Below, piece by piece: positions 44,405 through 52,112 of a stretch of 56,564 bases of DNA (positions within the stretch are counted from its first letter, which is position 1; each line of letters begins with the position of its first letter). The translations under genes and the position numbers were made by a program. Source of the stretch: Planctomycetia bacterium (lineage in GTDB: Bacteria; Planctomycetota; Planctomycetia; Gemmatales; Gemmataceae); contig SYCV01000057.1 of assembly GCA_005786805.1 (NCBI GenBank), forward strand, positions 1 to 56,564, written 5' to 3'. The notes under the pieces are model-generated. The model saw nothing but the letters and a program-made list of their open reading frames with translations, was not told the origin of the DNA and made no database searches.

Positions 44405-45251
44405 AAACAAGTATTTCCCTGGCAATATCGATGCCAGTGACGGGGGCAAACGCCTTCCAGCCCGGAACAGCGTTTACTTCCAAAACAAACCATTTGCCAT
44501 CCTTGTCAAGTATCAAATCGACACCCGCGATTTCCGCTCCCACCGCCCGGGTCGCCCTTATCCCTATCTCTTCAAGCGTTGAGTTTAACTTGTAAGTTTC
44601 ACCTTTGCCACCTTGCGCGACATTAGTCTTCCAAGCCCCATTTGGGGCGATACGCTTCATACCTCCAAGCACTTTGTCACCCAGCACAAAAATGCGAAGA
44701 TCCCAGCCGGGGTGTTTGATAAAGGGTTGCATGTAAATTACGCCTTCAATTTTTTTCACCGCCTTGAAAACGCGCCATGCGAGTTGTTCGTCCTCTATCC
44801 GCATGATCCCTCTGCCTTCCGCACCAAACAAGGGCTTTACCACCACATCTCCACCAAGTTTAGTAAATGCATCCATGGCAGTCTCAGCGTCCTGGCAACA
44901 AAAGGTAGGGGGTATATCCAATCCCTTTGATTGCAAAAGTTCACTTGCCAGGAATTTATCCACAGCAGACTCAAGAGATCTTGGCGGATTGATGACTTTC
45001 CTGCCCATTCGGCCCAGGGCATGAAGAACATCCATTCTGAACACCACTTGCTCCAGTGATCCCTGGGGCATGGTTCGAACAATGATGCACTCAGGTTCCC
45101 CTGATTTGTCTGTTGATGGGCCGGGGTTTATCAAGGAATGGGATAGTAATCTAAAGTCAGAAACATCAGATTTGAAGCCTAGTGCATGGGCCGCCCTGAG
45201 AAGATCCTTGACATGCCAGCCTTCCTTGCCACCCATGATTTTGAAGTACAT
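44388..45251 (-). CDS. RimK-like ATP-grasp ligase of the H4MPT island
   Basis: The 287-residue ATP-grasp protein has a RimK-type central region: VINPPRSLESAVDKFLASELL, GDVVVKPLFGAEGRGIMRIED (about residues 130-150), YMQPFIKHPGWDLRIFVLG, and the C-terminal metal site AGVDLILDKDGKWFVLEVNAVPGW (ExN). Related enzymes add glutamate: RimK to ribosomal protein S6, MptN to H4MPT in methanogens, and MfnD/polyglutamylases to methanofuran. Between CitG-like and Mch genes, a cofactor-glutamylating role is more likely than S6 modification. Starts 27 nt after the mch stop. Exact substrate not decided. Confidence 0.88.
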   Translation of the reverse strand: MYFKIMGGKEGWHVKDLLRAAHALGFKSDVSDFRLLSHSLINPGPSTDKSGEPECIIVRTMPQGSLEQVVFRMDVLHALGRMGRKVINPPRSLESAVDKFLASELLQSKGLDIPPTFCCQDAETAMDAFTKLGGDVVVKPLFGAEGRGIMRIEDEQLAWRVFKAVKKIEGVIYMQPFIKHPGWDLRIFVLGDKVLGGMKRIAPNGAWKTNVAQGGKGETYKLNSTLEEIGIRATRAVGAEIAGVDLILDKDGKWFVLEVNAVPGWKAFAPVTGIDIAREILVYANKS

Positions 45252-45278
45252 ATTTAAATCCGTGAGTGTGCGCTTGAG

Positions 45279-46232
45279 TTAGTTCCAGGATTTTTCAAGC
45301 AGGTTGGTTTCCAAGTTACCGAACTTGAAACATCTGCCGGTTTTTAAATTATAAAAGTGTATGGTGGCTGGGGAGAAAAGAAGAGGGTCGATTTTATAAA
45401 AGTCACCTTTGACCCTGCGGAAAATTTCCGCAAAGGGTTGGCCATGGTCCGGGGATGAATTTGATGGGACCTTGGGACCAAAAGTCTTGATGATGTCATC
45501 CTCGGTTTCAACCCAGAAGTGGACTGTTCCGCCGTAAAGGATTGCATCATTAGTGCGGCCAATGGCCTCTGTGAAATCATTGGAAGGCGGGGCAATCGGT
45601 GCCCAACCGGCGCCCTGCTTGATTGTTTCGAGGGGGAACTTTAATTCATGGAGTTTGTGCATTGCTGTTTCGATGCTTCTCGCGACAATCTGGATTGATC
45701 CAGCGATACTTCCTGTGGGCGCGCCAAGAAGTGTTATTTTTTCATGGGGAAGTTCCAGTTTGTCGGATAAATAATCAAATACCGAGTCATCAGGCAGTTT
45801 TCCAGTTTCCAGAATTCCAACCACCTGGTCAGCTTTTTCCTTTCCTGGAATATGGTTGAATAACTCCTCTTTGCCGTAATGGGCGCGCATGGGGCCTGAA
45901 CCCATTGCAAAAAATTTACCCGGTGCTATCTGCCAACCCGCATACTGTGATGCCAGGCATGCAAGAACAGGATGATCAGTGGTGACTGCTATAGCTGGGC
46001 CTTTCCATAGATCCAAATGGCTTGAAACCATTGATATTTTTGCAAGACCAGACATGCAAGCCCTCGCGAGTTCTAACCCCGCCTGAATTCCACCTTTGCT
46101 TTTTATTCCAAAATCAAAAAATGTTCCTTTCTTTTCCGATTTCGTAACGCTTAATCCAAGTTCAGCGATTTTAGATTGAACCCGGTTTACAATCCGCATG
46201 GCTCCGGCGTTCAGGTTTAGGTTGGTTGTCAT
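45279..46232 (-). CDS. mch: methenyltetrahydromethanopterin cyclohydrolase
   Basis: The 317-residue protein starts with LNLNAGAMRIVNRVQSKIAE and contains TFFDFGIKSKGGIQAGLELARACMSGLAKIS, AVTTDHPVLACLASQYAGW and FFAMGSGPMRAHYGKEELF. These are the characteristic Mch segments (GSGPxRA and TDHPxxACLASQxAGW). Mch converts N5,N10-methenyl-H4MPT to N5-formyl-H4MPT in formaldehyde oxidation in methylotrophs and in the reverse direction in methanogens. In bacteria it marks the H4MPT-linked C1 pathway. GAGGATTG precedes the ATG. It sits between two ATP-grasp genes. Confidence 0.96.
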   Translation of the reverse strand: MTTNLNLNAGAMRIVNRVQSKIAELGLSVTKSEKKGTFFDFGIKSKGGIQAGLELARACMSGLAKISMVSSHLDLWKGPAIAVTTDHPVLACLASQYAGWQIAPGKFFAMGSGPMRAHYGKEELFNHIPGKEKADQVVGILETGKLPDDSVFDYLSDKLELPHEKITLLGAPTGSIAGSIQIVARSIETAMHKLHELKFPLETIKQGAGWAPIAPPSNDFTEAIGRTNDAILYGGTVHFWVETEDDIIKTFGPKVPSNSSPDHGQPFAEIFRRVKGDFYKIDPLLFSPATIHFYNLKTGRCFKFGNLETNLLEKSWN

Positions 46233-46280
46233 TCAATCCTCAATTATCGTGCCCACAGTTTTTTTGAATATCCAAATCAA

Positions 46281-47477
46281 TTAGACCAATTTGTTTTGCA
46301 AAGTGCCAATAAGGAATGCCGAGTCCAGCAAGGAAGTTAGATTTTTCAATTGATTTCTAACCTCATCGGAATGGTTGGCTCGGGCAAACATGGTGACCAT
46401 GGGCGATCCCTTTGATATGTTGGAATTCGATTTTGGAATGTCGGCAAATGTTGAAAATTCAAAAGGGGTTGGTGTTTTCATGCCCCATGGAGCTTGGTCA
46501 GCGATGAAAATGTCACAAGGGGCATAATAAATCGCTTTTCCGATTATTGGATGATTTTCAAAAACAATTTTTTCAGCACGATTTTTTCCTGTGAATGCAT
46601 CAATGTGTTTGGTTATGAAATTTTGCCTTAATGCCATTTCCAACACTTCCATGGATGCCGTGTAGCGCGGATTGATCTCCAGTGGGTAAACCCTTGAATT
46701 ATAAAGGATATAATCCAATCCAAGTAAACCCAATGGGCGATGGTTTGTGAACAATATTTTGCCGATTTTGGAGAGATCATTTGATTCGGATTCTTCGGGA
46801 ATAATGGGGCCAAGGTTTCCACAATATAAAAAATGATCAGCATGGAGGGATTGATCGCCAGAGGATTGAATGGTTACACCAAGAAGTTCCCAATCATTTT
46901 GATAAAAACAAAAAATGGCACTTCGACTTTCGCCCCTGATAAATTCTTGAAGGTAGTAATCATGTTTGCCCGGGGTATTAGCTTGAGTTGAATCATGGTT
47001 GAAATATTTAATTCCAATGCCCCCTGATCGATTTTTTGGTTTTAAAACATACTTGGATTCTAGGTTTAAATTTTGAGTGCTATCGGGCATCAAAGGGGTT
47101 TTTATCTGGTGGTTATTAAAAAGTTGGAAAATTGCACAGGTGTTTCTAAGCTCTTTCAAGGTTTGACCAATGATTCCAAAAACAGTTCGCTTCTTTGATA
47201 ATTCCTGCAACAATTCGGGGTGGTTTTCCAAACCTCCTGAATAAAGGATGGGTGCCTCAGGCGCCAAGGTTATCAATTCTAAAATTTCATTGGGGAAGGA
47301 TTTAGTTATCTGCATGGTTGGGCAATTTTCAACAAGATCTTTATCAGCATAAAGGTCAATGGTCCATGGCTTATAACCTGCTCTAATGCATGAGAAAGCA
47401 AGGGCCCGCACACTTGCGCCTATTAATATTAAAGTTGAATTGTCACCAGTGCGGGGTAAATTAAAACTTGCTGCCAT
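46281..47477 (-). CDS. ATP-grasp domain protein of the H4MPT island
   Basis: The product has 398 residues from the ATG at 47477 (AAAAGG 8-9 nt upstream); the frame also extends to 47531, which would overlap the divergent gene's promoter. It begins with a Rossmann-like pre-ATP-grasp start LILIGASVRALAFSCIRAGYKPWTIDLY, then the ATP-grasp core KYVLKPKNRSGGIGIKYFNHDS, YYLQEFIRGESRSAIFCFYQ and LGLDYILYNSRVYPLEINPRYTASMEVLE, with the ExN metal site LEINPR. Resembles carbamoyl-phosphate-synthase-like carboxylate-amine ligases. First gene of the minus-strand island; 48 nt before mch. Substrate unknown; pterin or methanofuran assembly is inferred. Confidence 0.82.
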   Translation of the reverse strand: MAASFNLPRTGDNSTLILIGASVRALAFSCIRAGYKPWTIDLYADKDLVENCPTMQITKSFPNEILELITLAPEAPILYSGGLENHPELLQELSKKRTVFGIIGQTLKELRNTCAIFQLFNNHQIKTPLMPDSTQNLNLESKYVLKPKNRSGGIGIKYFNHDSTQANTPGKHDYYLQEFIRGESRSAIFCFYQNDWELLGVTIQSSGDQSLHADHFLYCGNLGPIIPEESESNDLSKIGKILFTNHRPLGLLGLDYILYNSRVYPLEINPRYTASMEVLEMALRQNFITKHIDAFTGKNRAEKIVFENHPIIGKAIYYAPCDIFIADQAPWGMKTPTPFEFSTFADIPKSNSNISKGSPMVTMFARANHSDEVRNQLKNLTSLLDSAFLIGTLQNKLV

Positions 47478-47533
47478 GATTAAAACCTTTTGGATCATTT
47501 GATTGAGGCAGTCTATTGTAAATCGGAGCAATC

Positions 47534-50530
47534 ATGAAATTAACTTCTGTGATTTTGTCGTTTTTTATTGTTTTTTTTGCAACCATGGGCCTTAGAGGGC
47601 AGGGTGTAAAACCATTGGATTTAAGTAATCCTGGAGCTTTGACCCCGGAACAGGAAAGAAAAACATTCAAACTGGCTACTGGTTTTAAAATTGATCTGGC
47701 AGTTTCAGAGCCCGCGATTATTGATCCTGTCGCGCTCGCTGAGGATGAACACGGCAGACTTTTTGTCGCTGAAATGATCGGTTATCCAAATGGTGGTTTG
47801 GGCACTGGAGATGTTTCATCAGGTCGAATCAAATTACTCGAGGATAACGACAAGGATGGAGTGTATGAGAAAAGCACGGTTTTTGCGGATGGATTAAGGT
47901 TTCCGATAGGTTTGTTCCCATGGAAAAATGGACTTATTGTTGCTAACGCCCCTGATCTCATTTATCTGGAGGATTCAAACAATGATGGCAAAGCTGATTC
48001 CTCCAAAGTTCTATACACTGGTTTTCACACCTACAACATACAGCAAATGCTGAATAGTTTCAGATGGGGTCTTGATAACCAAATTCACGCTGTCGCTGGC
48101 AGCAATGGCGGAACAATAATCAGTAAAGATAATCCAAAGATGCCCCCGGTGGAATTGCGGGGAAGGGGTATTCGATTCAGGCCTGATATCCCTGATAGTT
48201 TGGATCCTGTGACTGGTGGTGGACAATATGGTTTAACCATGGATTCATTCGGGGCTTTGTTTTCCTCCACCAATAGCCAGCATTTACGGCATATGGTTCT
48301 GCCTGACGATCAAATTAGACGAAACCCTTATCTCGCTGTTGGAAGCATGGCGCTTGATATTCCAGAACATGGCGCTAGCTGCAAGGTTTTGCGGATAAGT
48401 CCATTTGAGGCTTGGAGGGTGGAGCGCACAGCGAGAAGAAAATCAAGCGAGCTTGCAAAGCGATTGCCCCCCACGGAATTGGTTCCGGGTGGGTATTCGA
48501 CTTCCTCATGTAGCCCGCTTTTATTGGATTCCGATTCAATTCCAGCACCATTCCGCGATAGCATTTTGATTTGCGAACCAGCCAATAATGCGATTTTGCG
48601 GGATGTTTTGGAACCCAAGGGGGTGACTTTTGTTTCCAGGCGGGGTGATCCGGATAATGAGTTTCTTGCCTCAACTGATAATTGGTTCAGACCCGTGCAC
48701 TTAAACCTGTGTCTGGATGGTTCAATATTGGTTCTCGATTTTTACAGGGAGGTGATAGAAACTCCGTTGTCACTACCTGAAGACATGAAGGCGGTGTTGC
48801 CATTGAAAACCCAGGGTAAAGGTCGTATTTGGAGAATCACGCCCGAGGGGATGAAAAAAAGCCAGCCCTTCCCGGATGCCAAAAACATCAACGCACTGGT
48901 CGGGGAACTGGAGTCAGGCAATCAATCCAGGCGTGTTTTGGCACAGAAACTTCTTGTTGAACGAAACCAGGTTGGAGCATTAGATTCCCTCGTGAATATG
49001 GTTGTCAATGGGCGGTCCCCACAGGCGAGAATGCACGCCCTTTGCACTCTGGATGGCCTTAAGTTGCTTGATGAAAAGTTGCTGCTTAAGGCACTTGCTG
49101 ACACATCGCCTGGTGTCAGGTTGCATGCGATAAGGCTTTCAAATAATTTCATCAAAGAATCGGACAAGGTATATCAAATGGTATCGGGACTCGCGGGAGA
49201 TTCAGATGCCAGGGTTCGTTGTCAAGTTGCCTTTGCCATGGGTGGTGTGGGTGGAGAGAAATGTAAAGACACCCTTATCAAGCTTGTGAAAACAGATGGC
49301 GAAGATCGTTGGATGCAGACTGCGATATTAAGTTCAGCAGCACAAGTTGGAGGCAAAATTCTTCTGGATGTGCTTGAGGATGATGTTGTTTCAGGGAAGG
49401 GCACCCCGGGAAGGGAAGCTTTTCTTTCAAGGCTTTCCGCTGCTTCTTCAACAAGGTTGGAAAATTCTGAATTGGCAAAGTTGTTGAAAATATTGCAGGC
49501 ACCCAACATCAAACCTGGGTTACGGTCTTCGATTCTCGAGGGCATAGCCCAAAGCCAGCTCGCGATTGGAAATTCCGCTGAGGAACTTTGGGATAGCCCT
49601 GATTCGCAATTAAAGGAATCCCTCGACAAGCTAAGGCCGTTGTTTGATAACGCTGCCAAGACTGCAGGCCTATCAAGTGAGACAATCGCCAATAGATTGT
49701 CCGCCTTGAAATTATTGACAATGGGCCCTTTTTCAGTGATTTCTAAACTTGCGCCGGAGTTGCTCTCCGCCCAGACGCCTCCCTCCATTCAAACAGCAAC
49801 TCTCCAGGTTCTGTCCGCGTCTAAAAAAAAGGAAGTGATTGGTATAATCCTTGGTTCATGGTCTTCCTTCAGTCCTTCTTTGCGGAGGGAGGCGGTTGAG
49901 GCTCTTTTTTCAAGAAAAGATCGCATTGTTGAAATTGTGGATGCGATGGAAAAGGGAATAATAAAACCTTCCCATCTGGAAGCAGCCAGAATTGAGCAAC
50001 TTAAGAAATCAAACCAGGCTGATGTTCGTGAAAAAGTGGCCATGATTCTCTCAAAATCAGGTTCCACGAATCGAAAACAAGTTGTTGAATCTTATGCCAG
50101 GATTTTGGATCTAAAAGGTGACCACTTAAAAGGTAAAGAGATATTCAGGAAAAATTGTGCCACTTGTCATAAGTTTGATGGCATGGGTTATCAGGTTGGC
50201 CCGGATCTTCTGGGGGCGATTCGAGGAAAGAATGCCGAATATCTTTTAATTGCAATTTTAGACCCTAGCAGGGAGGTTGATCCAAGATATGTCAATTACA
50301 CCGTTGAAACAAAACAAGGGCGGGTTTTTAGTGGATTGTTGGCTTCTGAATCAGGCACCTCGTTAAACCTAAAACGGGGGGAAAATGCGGAGGATACAAT
50401 TCTCAGGAATCAAATTGAATCGATTCAAGCCACATCAAAATCCCTTATGCCAGAGGGCTTGGAAATGCAGGTCAAACCTGATGATATGGCTCATCTTTTG
50501 GCATATCTTTTAATGGTTTCCGGTATGTAG
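47534..50530 (+). CDS. PVC-type propeller / HEAT / cytochrome c protein
   Basis: The 998-residue exported protein has a signal peptide (about 1-22). A glucose-dehydrogenase-like beta-propeller spans about residues 30-430 (VALAEDEHGRLFVAEMIGYPNG; GLFPWKNGLIVANAPDLIYLED). A helical repeat region spans about 440-830, with HEAT-like units such as RVLAQKLLVERNQVGALDSLVN. A C-terminal cytochrome c domain has the haem-binding motif CATCH at 875-879 followed by KFDGMGYQVGPDLLG. This planctomycete/Verrucomicrobia architecture is thought to oxidise sugars or polysaccharide derivatives at the cell surface and pass electrons to the haem, but substrates are unproven. Divergent from the ATP-grasp gene over 56 bp. 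Confidence 0.95.
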   Translation: MKLTSVILSFFIVFFATMGLRGQGVKPLDLSNPGALTPEQERKTFKLATGFKIDLAVSEPAIIDPVALAEDEHGRLFVAEMIGYPNGGLGTGDVSSGRIKLLEDNDKDGVYEKSTVFADGLRFPIGLFPWKNGLIVANAPDLIYLEDSNNDGKADSSKVLYTGFHTYNIQQMLNSFRWGLDNQIHAVAGSNGGTIISKDNPKMPPVELRGRGIRFRPDIPDSLDPVTGGGQYGLTMDSFGALFSSTNSQHLRHMVLPDDQIRRNPYLAVGSMALDIPEHGASCKVLRISPFEAWRVERTARRKSSELAKRLPPTELVPGGYSTSSCSPLLLDSDSIPAPFRDSILICEPANNAILRDVLEPKGVTFVSRRGDPDNEFLASTDNWFRPVHLNLCLDGSILVLDFYREVIETPLSLPEDMKAVLPLKTQGKGRIWRITPEGMKKSQPFPDAKNINALVGELESGNQSRRVLAQKLLVERNQVGALDSLVNMVVNGRSPQARMHALCTLDGLKLLDEKLLLKALADTSPGVRLHAIRLSNNFIKESDKVYQMVSGLAGDSDARVRCQVAFAMGGVGGEKCKDTLIKLVKTDGEDRWMQTAILSSAAQVGGKILLDVLEDDVVSGKGTPGREAFLSRLSAASSTRLENSELAKLLKILQAPNIKPGLRSSILEGIAQSQLAIGNSAEELWDSPDSQLKESLDKLRPLFDNAAKTAGLSSETIANRLSALKLLTMGPFSVISKLAPELLSAQTPPSIQTATLQVLSASKKKEVIGIILGSWSSFSPSLRREAVEALFSRKDRIVEIVDAMEKGIIKPSHLEAARIEQLKKSNQADVREKVAMILSKSGSTNRKQVVESYARILDLKGDHLKGKEIFRKNCATCHKFDGMGYQVGPDLLGAIRGKNAEYLLIAILDPSREVDPRYVNYTVETKQGRVFSGLLASESGTSLNLKRGENAEDTILRNQIESIQATSKSLMPEGLEMQVKPDDMAHLLAYLLMVSGM

Positions 50531-50543
50531 GATTGAGTGCGTC

Positions 50544-51647
50544 ATGACTAAAATTTCCGATGTTATTTCCTGGTTTGATCAAGTAGCGCCTCGATCGCTG
50601 GCTGCGGGTTGGGATAATACCGGCCTTCTCATGGGTGATTGGGCAATTGGGGTCAGTAAGATTTTATTTTGCCTGACCCTTACAAACGATGTCGCAGACG
50701 AGGCTGTTAACCTCAAGGCCCAATTGGTTGTGACTCATCATCCTCTACCTTTCAAACCAATTAAAAGTTTGAACACGGGTGACTTGGATGGGGCGATTCT
50801 TTGGAAGCTTGCAAACAATGGCATCAGTGTTTTTTCACTTCATACCCGTTGGGATGATGCCCCTGAAGGCATTAATGAATTGTTGCTTAAAATTGCTTCA
50901 TGCAGAATCATGGGGCCGATCGTTTCTTCGCAAGGTAGTGAGGAAATGAAGCTTGTCACTTTTGTTCCAAAGGATGGGCTTGAGAAAGTGAGCGCGGCAT
51001 TATTTGACGCTGGCGCTGGGCACATTGGTAATTACAAGGAATGTAGTTTTGTTCTTGAGGGGACTGGGACATTTTTTGGAAATGATCAATCCAGCCCGGT
51101 TGTTGGGGAAAAAGGGAAACGCGAAAATGTGGCTGAGCAACGGCTTGAGGTTGTGTGCCCTGTTTCAAAAACCCATCAAATTGTATCAGCACTTAAGGCC
51201 GCTCACCCTTATGAAGAACCTGCGTATGACTTGGTTTTGTTAAAATCAAAGCCAACCGGGATTGGAACGGGTAGAATCGGACTATTGCAGCAGCCTACTT
51301 CAATTGCCCAACTTGCTGGAATATTCAAGAGTGAATTGGGGATTAACAAGGTTGTTTTTGCAGGAAATGCTCATGCATTGATATCAAGGATCGCCGTGGT
51401 TTGTGGAAGCGGTGCTTCCTTGATGTCGCAGGCATTCACACAGGGAGCGGAGTGTTTTGTCACTGGCGAGGCGCGGTTTCATGATCTTGTTAGCGCCAAA
51501 GAGCAGGGTAAGGCTATTCTTTTGTTGGGTCATTATAAATCGGAAAGATTTGGAATGGAGAGCCTTGCTGAAAAAGTCAGGATGAAATTCCCCAAGGTGG
51601 AAGTCGTGGCTTCAAAGTCAGAGACTGATCCTCAAATTTACCTTTGA
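50544..51647 (+). CDS. Nif3-like dinuclear metal-centre protein, long form
   Basis: The 367-residue protein has the Nif3 N-terminal half (AAGWDNTGLLMGD; LVVTHHPLPFKPIKSL with the HHP metal ligands near residue 65). Residues about 130-235 insert a CutA/PII-like domain (VTFVPKDGLEKVSAALFDAGAGHIGNY to AAHPYEEPAYDLV), and the C-terminal half has AVVCGSGASLMSQAFTQGAECFVTGEARFHD. The insertion is the YqfO/long-Nif3 layout. The family is sometimes annotated as GTP cyclohydrolase I type 2, a claim not well supported; its role is unclear. Starts 13 nt after the PVC gene's stop on the same strand. Confidence 0.92.
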   Translation: MTKISDVISWFDQVAPRSLAAGWDNTGLLMGDWAIGVSKILFCLTLTNDVADEAVNLKAQLVVTHHPLPFKPIKSLNTGDLDGAILWKLANNGISVFSLHTRWDDAPEGINELLLKIASCRIMGPIVSSQGSEEMKLVTFVPKDGLEKVSAALFDAGAGHIGNYKECSFVLEGTGTFFGNDQSSPVVGEKGKRENVAEQRLEVVCPVSKTHQIVSALKAAHPYEEPAYDLVLLKSKPTGIGTGRIGLLQQPTSIAQLAGIFKSELGINKVVFAGNAHALISRIAVVCGSGASLMSQAFTQGAECFVTGEARFHDLVSAKEQGKAILLLGHYKSERFGMESLAEKVRMKFPKVEVVASKSETDPQIYL

Positions 51648-51796
51648 AATTAATGCAAGAGTGATCCTCGATGGTAAAAATCACCTGTAATATTTTCAAA
51701 AAGCATAATGATGAAAGGTACTGAAAGAAACCGCCAGATATTTTTAATGGTGTCCCAGTAATGGTTTAAATGAATCTTGTGAGAAAAATTTTGATC

Positions 51797-51814
51797 TAGG
51801 CACAGTTATTGCAC
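51797..51814 (+). promoter_or_regulatory. sigma-54-type (-24/-12) promoter
   Basis: TAGGCACAGTTATTGCAC holds the invariant GG (51799-51800) and GC (51811-51812) separated by exactly 10 nt, with GGCAC and TTGCA matching the sigma-54 consensus. The expected transcription start is near 51824, leaving a leader of roughly 67 nt before the ATG at 51891. Enhancer sites were not found by eye. Confidence 0.6.
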
Positions 51815-51890
51815 TTTATTTTATTATCTAATAAGTTGCCGTGACTTTAAGCTTTCGCTTTCAAGGAAGAATAAGCAAGGAAGTGCTGAG

Positions 51891-52109
51891 ATGAGAAAAT
51901 GGGTTGTCGGAGTTGTTGCAAGCTTTTCACTTTTGGCAGGGATGATAATCATTAGTGGGAATAAAAAAGCCAAAGCTGATGAGGTTTCTTCTCCTGTCGC
52001 GACGAGTTTGTCATTAAATACTGAAGCAGCCCAGCGGTATAGGAAAGTCCAGCCCAAGCATTGGCGGGCAGCCATGGTAAAAGGGTTTGGATATTCTGCA
52101 ATGCGTTAG
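51891..52109 (+). CDS. small exported hypothetical protein
   Basis: The 72-residue product has an N-terminal signal or anchor (VVGVVASFSLLAGMIIISG, residues 5-23), a charged linker with KKAKADEV near the probable cleavage site, and a basic, aromatic C-terminal half (QPKHWRAAMVKGFGYSAMR). AAGGAAG lies 7 nt before the ATG. No family is recognised. It is preceded by a sigma-54-type promoter, which is the main reason to think it is a real, regulated gene. Converges with the DUF11-repeat gene, with 3 nt between stops. Confidence 0.7.
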   Translation: MRKWVVGVVASFSLLAGMIIISGNKKAKADEVSSPVATSLSLNTEAAQRYRKVQPKHWRAAMVKGFGYSAMR

Positions 52110-52112
52110 TTT

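Noticed and set aside
49222-49788. 188-codon minus-strand frame inside the PVC cytochrome gene
   Set aside because: Antisense to a clear HEAT-repeat region; its Ser/Leu-rich sequence mirrors the sense codons.
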